Program-made: the position numbers and the translations under genes
From: Candidatus Minthenecus merdequi
Lineage (GTDB): Bacteria; Bacteroidota; Bacteroidia; Bacteroidales; Paludibacteraceae
Assembly (NCBI GenBank): GCA_018064385.1
Contig: JAGHVI010000091.1
Coordinates: 1 to 12,813 of the forward strand
Length of the DNA: 12,813 nt
Reading direction: 5' to 3'
Shown: piece after piece, positions 1 through 6,934 of the stretch
Layout: every line of letters starts with the position of its first letter
How positions within the stretch are numbered: the stretch's first letter is position 1
Notes under the pieces: model-generated
Seen by the model: the letters and a program-made list of their open reading frames with translations, nothing else
The model's database searches: none
Told to the model about the DNA's origin: nothing

Positions 1-365
1 CACTATATTCAACCTGTACCGACTTTTCGGACAGCATCACCCTAACATTCAATTTTTACTATTGTTGTCCGCTAAACCACAACCCTCTTAAAATATACTA
101 AATTTTGCAAACTCCAAAATCAATGTTTTCAAATTAACATAAGCCGCACAAAACTTAATTATTCTTAATGAAAACGTAGCCCAAACGTAGCCCTGTCGTA
201 GCCCAATAATAGCCCAAATCTTGAAAATCCGAATATGAAATGTTAAATTTTCACCTCCCACTTTTTCTCACCCACCAATTTCACCCGTTTTTTCTCGCAT
301 TTTTTGCCTCTCTTTTTGCCGTTAATTAGAAATCTCCTATATTTATAGAACTTACCTTATTAATA
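1..365. other. Non-coding region downstream of the transporter gene
   Basis: No convincing gene is visible here on either strand. The stretch holds a short inverted repeat, CGGACA (28-33) and TGTCCG (66-71), a set of 11-bp-spaced repeats (175-215), and a strongly pyrimidine-rich tract on the plus strand (about 249-322) made of irregular TTTTC/CACCC-like blocks. A small CTATA/TATAG palindrome (337-348) lies just beyond the transporter stop codon, but no U-run follows it, so it is not a convincing terminator. The CGGACA/TGTCCG pair could be the remnant of an insertion sequence end, but no transposase fragment is present to support that. Confidence 0.6.
175..215. repeat. Four 11-bp-spaced GTAGCCC direct repeats
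   Basis: The core CGTAGCCC occurs at 175-182, 186-193 and 197-204, and a degenerate copy AATAGCCC at 208-215. The spacing is exactly 11 bp each time, about one helical turn, so all copies face the same side of the DNA. That spacing suits cooperative protein binding, as in recombinase arm-type sites or iterons. The period is not a multiple of three and no open frame covers the repeats, so they are not a coding repeat. The bound protein is unknown. Confidence 0.6.
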
Positions 366-992
366 CTATTTCAACAAACTATCTCGTCCTGTGATTATGT
401 AAACCATAGGTGTGTCAAGAATAGAGAGGATTGTTGAGATTATGGCGTTAAAGATTATCAGTTCACTGTCCCAACCGAAGGCAAGCGTGATGAACATAGC
501 TGCATTGATGAATTGCGAGGTGATGGTTGCGATATTATTGCGTAGCCATTTGAAACGCGAAATCTTACCTATCGCATGGTATATCATAATGTCAACATAA
601 CCGCAGAGTAGGTACGTGATTACACTCGCCGCCGAAATACGAAGCGTATTTCCCAATGTGTCGTACCATCCAATTCTGATGCCGTCATATAATCCGAATA
701 GTGCTACTATAACCGAAAATAATACGATGGCAAGTCCGCTATAGTGTACTAAAGAACAGCTCTGTTTCTTGCTGAGCGTCTCGCTGGCAATGTCTGTGGC
801 AAGAAACAAGGTGGCGAAAGGAACGCATCCTCCGTTGAGATGGTATCCAAAAATTTCTACATTCTGCCCAGCCTCAATCGTGGCTGTTATTGCAGCAAGT
901 ATGACAAAGACCAAAAGACCATTAAAACTGCGGTGAGAGAACATCCATAGCAGAAAATACCAAAGAATTATCTCTAATAAAAAAATTATCAT
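366..992 (-). CDS. VUT/YhhQ-family membrane transporter (probable queuosine-precursor or vitamin uptake)
   Basis: This 208-residue hydrophobic protein has about six membrane segments (roughly residues 2-18, 22-40, 83-103, 115-140, 156-173 and 178-200). It carries the signature of the VUT/YhhQ family (ECF-like S-components; E. coli YhhQ imports 7-deazaguanine precursors of queuosine). The pattern IFGY...G at 47-55 is followed by a TDIASE motif at 66-71 and two lysines (75-76), and a late RNN (151-153) precedes SQFINAAMF (159-167). Many relatives have Asp-Thr where this protein has Asn-Ala in the last motif. Its ATG overlaps the TGA stop of the upstream eptA-like gene (ATGA, 989-992), so the two are probably translationally coupled. 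No queuosine genes lie in the window, so the substrate is inferred from family only. Confidence 0.8.
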   Translation of the reverse strand: MIIFLLEIILWYFLLWMFSHRSFNGLLVFVILAAITATIEAGQNVEIFGYHLNGGCVPFATLFLATDIASETLSKKQSCSLVHYSGLAIVLFSVIVALFGLYDGIRIGWYDTLGNTLRISAASVITYLLCGYVDIMIYHAIGKISRFKWLRNNIATITSQFINAAMFITLAFGWDSELIIFNAIISTILSILDTPMVYIITGRDSLLK

Positions 993-2569
993 TTCTGTAT
1001 TTGGCTGTTTTGATTTTTATTTGTATCTTTGCAGCTCGAAACAAGTGAGCGTTCTTGAGTCAATGCAGGAGACTCCATTGATGTGAGCGTGAGTATGGTT
1101 GAGAAGATATAAGTTTGATTTACAGGCTCGTCAAAGTCGCGTACCTTGAAACTGTTATTATGACTAAGCCACACCAATAGTGGAATCTCGTATTGTGCTG
1201 CAGGAGCCATCGAGCGTGGAACACCATGCATAAAAACCTTGTTTTCGCCAAGTGATTCGCCATGATCCGAAATATATATGAGAGAGGTTTCCCATTCTTT
1301 CAGCGTTTCTAATTGTGATATAATTGTGTCAATCAGAAAATCAGTGTAGAGGATAGTATTGTCGTATGCGTTTGTTAAACCTGGAATATCCTTGTCCGCA
1401 GACTCTACATCACGGGCAACTGGTCGGAATATACGCCAATTATCTGGATATTTGCTGTCGTAGCAAGGACCATGGCTTGTTGAGGTGTGAAGTACGATAA
1501 AAACTTTGTCTTTGTCTGACGAGGCAATGCGTTCGGTAAGTCCTGTTACGAGAATTTCATCGAATCCGCTGTTTTCAATGTCGTATTCTTCTGCAAGTTT
1601 TGCAAGGGTCTGATATTCTTTGATGTGAAGCGGTGGTTCGCCCCAGTTGGATGTCCTCCACGAAACATCAGCACCCATTCGTAAAAGATAGTCTGGCAAG
1701 GTTTCGTAAAGATCTGATTCATCGTTAGGTTGTAGAATACATTTGACAGCTGCTGTGGTATATGTGTAATTGGAATTTGCCCGAATGACATTAATGTCAT
1801 CGCGTGCTGAAAGTCGTGGATTGGTAGTGCGATTATAACCATATAGTTGAAAATGATCAGCGCGTGCCGATTCTCCAATGACAAGGATTACTGCTGTACG
1901 TGTCGAATCTGTAAATTGACCATCTGGCAACGGTATGGCTTTCTGATTTTGATTGTGATGATGGATGGCCAAACGACAACTGTTGACAACATACGACCAT
2001 GGCATTAGCAAACCTCCAAGTTCAGTGTCGTATTTGCCAATCCATAGAAAGTTGTTGAGGTTGACAAGAATAACGATAATACAGATACCCAACGAGGTGC
2101 TAAGCGATATGAACCAGTTTCGCCATGAACCTAATTTTATATTTTGAAGAAACAACCACAGCGATGGCAGAATGCCGAATATAATAATGTAGAAAATAAG
2201 TCCTATTGTAATGAAGCCGGATGCCTCGGATGGTCGCGTGTTGAAGAAGCAACTCATCATCGCTTCGTCCAGTATAGTACCATAGGTGAAAGCAAAGAAA
2301 ACACCTGCCGAACTCAGTATGTTGGCAATGCAGATGAGTGAACGTCCGACCCAGCGTGTCAGGCGAACAAGTAACATTATGGCAAATGCGTTGACGACAA
2401 TCATCAATACAACCAGCGAAGCAACTATATAAACAACAGACCCTTCGCAGTGGGAAACAACGAACTTAAAAAATGGTATGTTGTAGAAAATCAAATTTAA
2501 GGAACTGAGAATTACCGAATAAATAATCAACGGTATCGGTTTCTTAATAAAAGAAGTTAATCTATTCAT
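989..2569 (-). CDS. eptA: EptA-like lipid A phosphoethanolamine transferase
   Basis: This 526-residue inner-membrane enzyme should transfer phosphoethanolamine from phosphatidylethanolamine to lipid A or a related acceptor, releasing diacylglycerol. The N-terminal half has about five membrane segments (roughly 12-30, 46-68, 78-97, 118-141 and 155-172). The periplasmic sulfatase-fold domain follows from about residue 224. Catalytic and metal positions by comparison with MCR-1/EptA are E233 in IGESARADHF, the likely nucleophile T271 in TYTTAAVKC, H366 in HTSTSHGP, D435-H436 in SDHGES, and H448. The Cys pair that flanks the nucleophile in MCR-1 is incomplete: C277 is present but its partner position is N267, and a usually conserved Pro is K276. 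The frame is open for 48 further codons upstream, but that extension would run into the divergent kinase gene. MNRL at 2569 gives the usual family length and N-terminus. It heads a two-gene unit with the transporter. Confidence 0.87.
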   Translation of the reverse strand: MNRLTSFIKKPIPLIIYSVILSSLNLIFYNIPFFKFVVSHCEGSVVYIVASLVVLMIVVNAFAIMLLVRLTRWVGRSLICIANILSSAGVFFAFTYGTILDEAMMSCFFNTRPSEASGFITIGLIFYIIIFGILPSLWLFLQNIKLGSWRNWFISLSTSLGICIIVILVNLNNFLWIGKYDTELGGLLMPWSYVVNSCRLAIHHHNQNQKAIPLPDGQFTDSTRTAVILVIGESARADHFQLYGYNRTTNPRLSARDDINVIRANSNYTYTTAAVKCILQPNDESDLYETLPDYLLRMGADVSWRTSNWGEPPLHIKEYQTLAKLAEEYDIENSGFDEILVTGLTERIASSDKDKVFIVLHTSTSHGPCYDSKYPDNWRIFRPVARDVESADKDIPGLTNAYDNTILYTDFLIDTIISQLETLKEWETSLIYISDHGESLGENKVFMHGVPRSMAPAAQYEIPLLVWLSHNNSFKVRDFDEPVNQTYIFSTILTLTSMESPALTQERSLVSSCKDTNKNQNSQIQK

Positions 2570-2578
2570 TTTTATTAT

Positions 2579-3448
2579 ATGGAAAAAATTTTGTTCATTG
2601 TAAATCCAATCGCAGGCAAAGGAAGAGGTGCAAAATGCGTTGACAAAATCAAAAAATATCTTGATACGACGCACTTTGTTCCTGAATTTGCTTTTACTGA
2701 ACACAGTGGTCATGCCACACAGTTAGCAAGCGAGGGCGTCTCACAAGGAATGAATATCGTTGTGGCTGTTGGCGGAGATGGAACAGTCAACGAAACAGCT
2801 TGCGGACTGATTGGAACGCAAACTGCTCTTGGCATCATTCCAAATGGCTCTGGTGATGGATTGGCATTGCATCTTGGCATTCCAAGAAACATCCTCGGTG
2901 CTATCCGTGCAATAAACAAGGGTAAAGCTGTCCTTTGCGACAGCGGAATAGTTGAGGGACACAGGTTTTTCTGCACCACAGGTGTCGGTTTCGATGCAAA
3001 AGTGGCTTGCGATTATGCCATGGCTGGCAAACGTGGCATCAAAACTTATATCGCCAAGGCAATGGAGGATTGGAAAAATTTCAAGCCTGCACATTATATT
3101 ATCACCACTGAAGATATGAAAATCGAGATTGACGCCATGCTTGTCACTGTTGGAAATGCTAACCAATGGGGTAATCGTTGTCATATTGCTCCAACCGCAT
3201 CACTGACCGACGGTCTGCTGGAAATTACTATCGTAAAACCTATCTCGCTTCTTCAGACTCCTGACTTGTTGGTGAAGTTGTTCGGCTATAAAGCCTATAA
3301 CAGCGAGCATATCATACATTTGCGGGGTAACAGAATTACAATACAACGTGATGGCGGACTCGAAGCTCACTATGACGGCGAGGCTATTATGTTGCCTCCA
3401 ACCATCAACATTGTCTGTTGCCCTAAAAGTATATATATGTGGTGTTAA
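2579..3448 (+). CDS. Diacylglycerol kinase / YegS-BmrU family lipid kinase
   Basis: This 289-residue soluble kinase of the DAGK catalytic (LCB5/YegS/DgkB) fold should phosphorylate diacylglycerol or a similar lipid with ATP at the inner face of the membrane, making phosphatidate. Visible motifs are NPIAGKGRG (9-17), the nucleotide-binding GGDGT (65-69), PNGSGDGLA (88-96), GVGFDA (135-140), TDGLLEI (210-216) and a C-terminal DGEA (266-269). D211 and E268 match positions of catalytic importance in DgkB. The start codon is only 9 bp from the divergent eptA-like start, so its promoter must lie inside that gene. The stop is 7 bp from the stop of the convergent regulator gene. Next to a phosphoethanolamine transferase, a role in recycling diacylglycerol is plausible but inferred. 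Confidence 0.88.
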   Translation: MEKILFIVNPIAGKGRGAKCVDKIKKYLDTTHFVPEFAFTEHSGHATQLASEGVSQGMNIVVAVGGDGTVNETACGLIGTQTALGIIPNGSGDGLALHLGIPRNILGAIRAINKGKAVLCDSGIVEGHRFFCTTGVGFDAKVACDYAMAGKRGIKTYIAKAMEDWKNFKPAHYIITTEDMKIEIDAMLVTVGNANQWGNRCHIAPTASLTDGLLEITIVKPISLLQTPDLLVKLFGYKAYNSEHIIHLRGNRITIQRDGGLEAHYDGEAIMLPPTINIVCCPKSIYMWC

Positions 3449-3455
3449 TCTTTTG

Positions 3456-4049
3456 TTATATTTTCAACAGAACTTTACCTTTGTAACTCTCTGCCCATGA
3501 TATCAATTTGGCACTGAGCACAGTATGTACCACGAAATTAGCACTACCATCAAATTCGTATTGCTCAATTTCCATTGTAGGGTGAATAGGGTGGCGCAGT
3601 ATGTGCTCAACATATTCGACATCAACCCAAAAACGTATGTCGGTTGGCTTTTTTGCAGAAAGCCCCAGTTGGCGAGGTAGTCGAGGTACTGAAAGAGTAT
3701 CTGCCATCTTGTCGCTCAATTTGTTGATTTCGTTAAGCAGTGGTTTGACTGTGTCAAAACGACAGAAATTGCGAAGCGAATCAATCAAGTCCAATATATT
3801 GGCTTTTTCTTCCTCTTTCAGTTGTTGTGAGGCAAGATTGTATGTAGGGTCGCTGTAACTATAGTATTTGCGATCCTTGACTTCGATTGGTGCATCGAAA
3901 TGCTTGCGCATCAACTCCAAGTCTCCTTGAATAGAGCGTTTTGAATTGTTCATCGCCTCTCCACATTGGTCAATGAGATCCTGAAGAGTCCAGGTTCGTG
4001 TCGTGTCTCGAAGACAACTGTCGATGATAAATAGGCGGTCGATATTCAT
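3456..4049 (-). CDS. WYL-family transcriptional regulator lacking the WYL domain
   Basis: This 197-residue protein resembles the Bacteroidota HTH/WYL regulators at both ends. Residues 1-65 form the winged-helix part, with the typical TWTLQDLID (19-27), SKRSIQGDLELMR (36-48) and DRKYYSY (59-65). Residues 72-125 look like the usual helical linker. Residues 135-197 look like the C-terminal WCX domain, with RFWVDVEYVEHI, HPIHPTME and ISWAESYKGKVL. The WYL ligand-sensing domain expected between linker and WCX is missing without loss of frame, and family members are normally near 300 residues. The ATG overlaps the transketolase stop (ATGA, 4046-4049), so the gene is probably co-expressed with tkt. 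Target and ligand are unknown; family assignment is fairly secure, function is not. Confidence 0.72.
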   Translation of the reverse strand: MNIDRLFIIDSCLRDTTRTWTLQDLIDQCGEAMNNSKRSIQGDLELMRKHFDAPIEVKDRKYYSYSDPTYNLASQQLKEEEKANILDLIDSLRNFCRFDTVKPLLNEINKLSDKMADTLSVPRLPRQLGLSAKKPTDIRFWVDVEYVEHILRHPIHPTMEIEQYEFDGSANFVVHTVLSAKLISWAESYKGKVLLKI

Positions 4050-6055
4050 AAGTTTAAAATTCTTTCTGCTACTTGTTCAGGGGTGAAACCAAGTTTCTGA
4101 TCAAGCACTTTGTATGGTGCTGAGAACCCGAAAGACTCCATACCATATATTGTGCCGTCTGTTCCTACCAGATTGACTAAATTGACAGGTAAACCTGCTG
4201 TCAATCCAAAGCGTTTTACTCCATTAGGTAGCACTTTATTGCGGTATTTTTCTGGCTGATTGAAGAACAATCCTTCAGATGGCACAGATACTATTGAGAT
4301 TCGGCGTCCTTTTTCACGGACTATTTTCGCTGCCTGAACAAGCGTCGAAACCTCGCTTCCTGTTGCTATGAGAACGATATCAGGATTTTTATCTGCCGAA
4401 ACTATATAACCGCCTTTGCGTACTTGCGAATAGTCGGTTGTATTAGGCAGACTTGTGATGTTCTGTCGTGAGAGGATTATTCCTGTAGGAGATGAAGTAT
4501 TTTCCATCATTAGACGATAACACTCTGTTGTTTCGCAGGCATCGGCTGGACGAAGTACTAGCATTGAGTTTAATCCTGCATGGTTATGTAGTTTTTCCAT
4601 TAAACGGAGTTGAGCCTCTTGTTCTACAGGTTCATGCGTAGGACCATCTTCGCCAACACGAAATGCATCGTGACTCCAAATGAACTTAACAGGCAGTTGC
4701 ATAAGTGCAGCCATTCTGATTGCAGGTTTCATATAGTCTGAGAATACAAAGAATGTTCCACAAGCTGCGATAACACCTCCGTGCAGTGTCATACCAATGC
4801 AGAGACAAGCCATTGTCAGTTCTGATACGCCAGCTTGAAGGAATGCACCGGAAAAGTCGCCTTTTTTGAAAGCATGGGTTTTCTTCAAAAAGCCGTCAGT
4901 CTTATCTGAATTACTGAGGTCGGCTGACGATACAATCATGTTTTCAACCTGTTCTGCTAACACTGAGAGACATGCTGCTGAAGCAGCTCGAGTTGCTATG
5001 TCTGGTTTTTGCGTTACTTTTGACCAGTCTATCTGTGGAGCCATGCCCGAGAACCATTTCGTCAGTTTTGCAGCCTTGACAGGGTTTGCCATCGCCCAAT
5101 TGTCGCGTTTGTGGTAGCGTTCTGCCACAATTTTACGAAGCTCTTCACGACGACGTTCATATATCTCTTTTGTTTCGTCAAATAGTACAAACGGATTTTC
5201 AGGGTCGCCACCCAAAGCAGTGATAGTGTTTGTATATGCTTGACCACCAAGAGGTGAACCATGTGTAGCTGGGCAGTTCTCGTAGGACGAACCATCCTCG
5301 CGAAGAGCACCTTTGCCCATAGTGGTCGAACCTATAATGATGACTGGACGTTCTTTCTCGTTAATCGCAGTCTTTAAGTTGCGGCGTATGCTTGAAACTG
5401 AGTTGCCGTCACATGTGAGTACTCTCCATCCCCATGCAGTATATTTTCGTGCTACATCTTCGTTGGATACTTCGTTGCACATTGTCGAAAGTTGCACATT
5501 ATTGGAATCGTAGAACATTATGAGGTTGTTCAGACCGAGTGTCCCTGCAATGCGTCCTGCTCCTTGCGAAATCTCCTCCTGTATTCCACCGTCCGAGATG
5601 TATGCATATATCTTGGATTGCAGTATGTTGTCCATACGTGCATTTAGAAACTTCGATGCGATAGCCGCTCCTACAGCATAAACATGTCCTTGCCCAAGAG
5701 GACCAGATGTATTCTCTATTCCGTGCATTACGTCACGCTCTGGGTGACCTGGCGTTATGCTACCCCATTGGCGGAAATTTTGCAAATCTTCCATAGTATA
5801 TTTGCCCATACATGCCAACACAGAATAGAGCATTGGTGACATGTGCCCTGGATCTAAGAAAAAACGGTCACGACCCTCCCAAAGTGGCTTCTCTGGATCG
5901 TAAACAAGGAACTCAGAGAAGAGTACATTGATGAAATCTGCTCCGCCCATTGCCCCACCTGGGTGTCCCGATTTTGCTTTTTCTACCATGGATGCTGCTA
6001 AAATTCGGATATTGTCAGCAGCACGTTTTAAGTGTTTTGAGTTGTTTTCCTTCAT
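4046..6055 (-). CDS. tkt: Transketolase
   Basis: This 669-residue, full-length transketolase is a cytosolic thiamine-diphosphate enzyme that moves two-carbon ketol units in the non-oxidative pentose phosphate pathway. The N-terminal half has SGHPGGAMG (29-37), GPLGQG (119-124), the Mg/ThDP motif around SDGGIQEE (154-161) with N185, and ATHGSPLGG (263-271). The second half has the ThDP-activating glutamate E412 in GVSELTM and the HDAF..GEDGPTHEPVEQ block (462-479) that contacts cofactor and sugar phosphate. The first Gly of the canonical GDG motif is Ser here, while the metal-binding Asp and Asn remain; I recall the same form in other Bacteroidales enzymes. A consensus promoter lies about 60 bp upstream (6116-6123), shared back to back with plsC. 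A short regulator gene overlaps its stop codon by four bases. Confidence 0.96.
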   Translation of the reverse strand: MKENNSKHLKRAADNIRILAASMVEKAKSGHPGGAMGGADFINVLFSEFLVYDPEKPLWEGRDRFFLDPGHMSPMLYSVLACMGKYTMEDLQNFRQWGSITPGHPERDVMHGIENTSGPLGQGHVYAVGAAIASKFLNARMDNILQSKIYAYISDGGIQEEISQGAGRIAGTLGLNNLIMFYDSNNVQLSTMCNEVSNEDVARKYTAWGWRVLTCDGNSVSSIRRNLKTAINEKERPVIIIGSTTMGKGALREDGSSYENCPATHGSPLGGQAYTNTITALGGDPENPFVLFDETKEIYERRREELRKIVAERYHKRDNWAMANPVKAAKLTKWFSGMAPQIDWSKVTQKPDIATRAASAACLSVLAEQVENMIVSSADLSNSDKTDGFLKKTHAFKKGDFSGAFLQAGVSELTMACLCIGMTLHGGVIAACGTFFVFSDYMKPAIRMAALMQLPVKFIWSHDAFRVGEDGPTHEPVEQEAQLRLMEKLHNHAGLNSMLVLRPADACETTECYRLMMENTSSPTGIILSRQNITSLPNTTDYSQVRKGGYIVSADKNPDIVLIATGSEVSTLVQAAKIVREKGRRISIVSVPSEGLFFNQPEKYRNKVLPNGVKRFGLTAGLPVNLVNLVGTDGTIYGMESFGFSAPYKVLDQKLGFTPEQVAERILNL

Positions 6056-6115
6056 TTTTATCTATGTTTTTATTTATTATTCTTTATAGTTGTGATACAT
6101 TACGCAATCACTTTG

Positions 6116-6123
6116 CAAAGTTA
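6116..6123 (-). promoter_or_regulatory. tkt promoter, -7 box
   Basis: Read on the minus strand this is TAACTTTG, an exact match to the Bacteroidota -7 consensus TAnnTTTG. A TTG on the minus strand at 6148-6146 lies 22 nt upstream, slightly more than the usual spacing, and could serve as the -33 element. Transcription would start near 6109, giving an untranslated leader of about 54 nt before the tkt ATG at 6055. Confidence 0.7.
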
Positions 6124-6130
6124 GAAATAA

Positions 6131-6162
6131 TTTTCCGAAAAATAACAAGAAAATTCGGAAAA
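6131..6162. promoter_or_regulatory. Perfect 9-bp inverted repeat between divergent promoters (candidate operator)
   Basis: TTTTCCGAA (6131-6139) and TTCGGAAAA (6154-6162) are perfect inverted copies separated by 14 bp. Each arm lies 7 bp from the -7 box on its side. The dyad centre of the repeat (6146.5) is also the exact midpoint of the two -7 boxes. The arms therefore sit at the same promoter position for both tkt and plsC. This fits a dimeric regulator or a shared upstream promoter element. The binding factor is unknown. Confidence 0.55.
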
Positions 6163-6169
6163 AAATCAG

Positions 6170-6177
6170 TAAATTTG
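6170..6177 (+). promoter_or_regulatory. plsC-porE-like operon promoter, -7 box
   Basis: TAAATTTG followed by C matches the Bacteroidota -7 consensus TAnnTTTG exactly. No good -33 TTG is found at the normal distance; the right arm of the inverted repeat occupies that spacer. A start site near 6183 would leave a leader of only about 17 nt before the plsC ATG at 6200. Confidence 0.7.
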
Positions 6178-6199
6178 CACCGTAAAAAATTATTGGCAA

Positions 6200-6934
6200 A
6201 TGAAGCGAAAAATTAACCCGTTTTGGGTGTTGTATTCTTATATAATTTGTTTTCCGTTAAGCATTGTATATACGGCATTTACATCTATTGTGACGATAGT
6301 AATGATTGCCTTAGGAATGAGAGCGGAGAGATTGAATAGTTTCGTTAAACTATGGGCGAAAGTTTTATGTTTTCTGGCTTTATCCGCTGTTCGAGTGGAG
6401 GGACGCAACAATATTGACCCCCAAAAATCTTACATTTTTATCTCAAATCATCAAGGAAATTACGACATTTTTTCAATATACGGGTATCTTCCAAACCGTT
6501 TTGCTTGGATAATGAAGGAAGAGCTTCGAAAAGTTCCACTTGTAGGAAAGGCTTGCGCAAGTCTTGGACATGTGTTCATTAATCGTTCATCGAAAATGAA
6601 ATCTATGCAATCTTTGCAAAAAGCGGAACAGATATTGAAGGAAAACAATACATCTGTGGTGCTTTTCCCTGAAGGTACTCGTACTAGTACCGGCAAGGTA
6701 GGTATGTTCAAACGAGGTGCATTTTTTATGGCACGAGACCTTCATATGCCCATAGTTCCAATGTCACTTAATGGTTCGTTCAAAGTTATGCCAAAGGGTT
6801 GTTGGTGGATTGTGCCTCATAGCATTGTTTTGACTTTCCATAAACCTATCGATACAGAAGAACTGACACAGGACAATATGCAAGAATATATTGACCGCAT
6901 TCACGAAATGATTAGAAATGATGTTGAAGAATGA
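6200..6934 (+). CDS. plsC: 1-acyl-sn-glycerol-3-phosphate acyltransferase (PlsC family)
   Basis: This 244-residue membrane-associated acyltransferase should convert lysophosphatidate to phosphatidate in phospholipid synthesis. One or two hydrophobic segments occupy residues 8-40, with a further hydrophobic stretch at 51-64. The catalytic HX4D motif is H84-D89 within NHQGNYD. Motif II-like residues (about 126-131, FINRSS) and the acceptor-phosphate motif FPEGTR (156-161) follow, then IVPMSLNG (185-192). Length is normal for the family. Its stop codon overlaps the start of the PorE-like gene (ATGA, 6931-6934), so the two are probably one transcription and translation unit driven by the promoter at 6170-6177. 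Paralogues can act on other lysolipids, so the acceptor is inferred. Confidence 0.92.
   Translation: MKRKINPFWVLYSYIICFPLSIVYTAFTSIVTIVMIALGMRAERLNSFVKLWAKVLCFLALSAVRVEGRNNIDPQKSYIFISNHQGNYDIFSIYGYLPNRFAWIMKEELRKVPLVGKACASLGHVFINRSSKMKSMQSLQKAEQILKENNTSVVLFPEGTRTSTGKVGMFKRGAFFMARDLHMPIVPMSLNGSFKVMPKGCWWIVPHSIVLTFHKPIDTEELTQDNMQEYIDRIHEMIRNDVEE

Noticed and set aside
154..161. Transketolase residues with SDG in place of the GDG cofactor motif as a sign of inactivation (residue numbers)
   Set aside because: The metal-binding Asp and Asn are kept and, as I recall, the same variant occurs in other Bacteroidales transketolases, so it is a lineage feature.
175..215. CRISPR array
   Set aside because: Repeat units are about 8 bp with 3-bp spacers, and no cas genes are present; this does not fit a CRISPR.
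337..348. CTATATTTATAG palindrome as the terminator of the transporter gene
   Set aside because: The stem is only five A/T-rich pairs around a two-base loop with no following T-run.
2570..2713. 48-codon upstream extension of the eptA-like frame
   Set aside because: It would run through the start of the divergent lipid kinase and adds a non-hydrophobic leader unlike the family; the MNRL start at 2569 gives the normal length.
2741..3184. 147-codon minus-strand frame inside the lipid kinase gene
   Set aside because: The plus-strand frame has clear kinase motifs; the antisense product resembles nothing I recognise.
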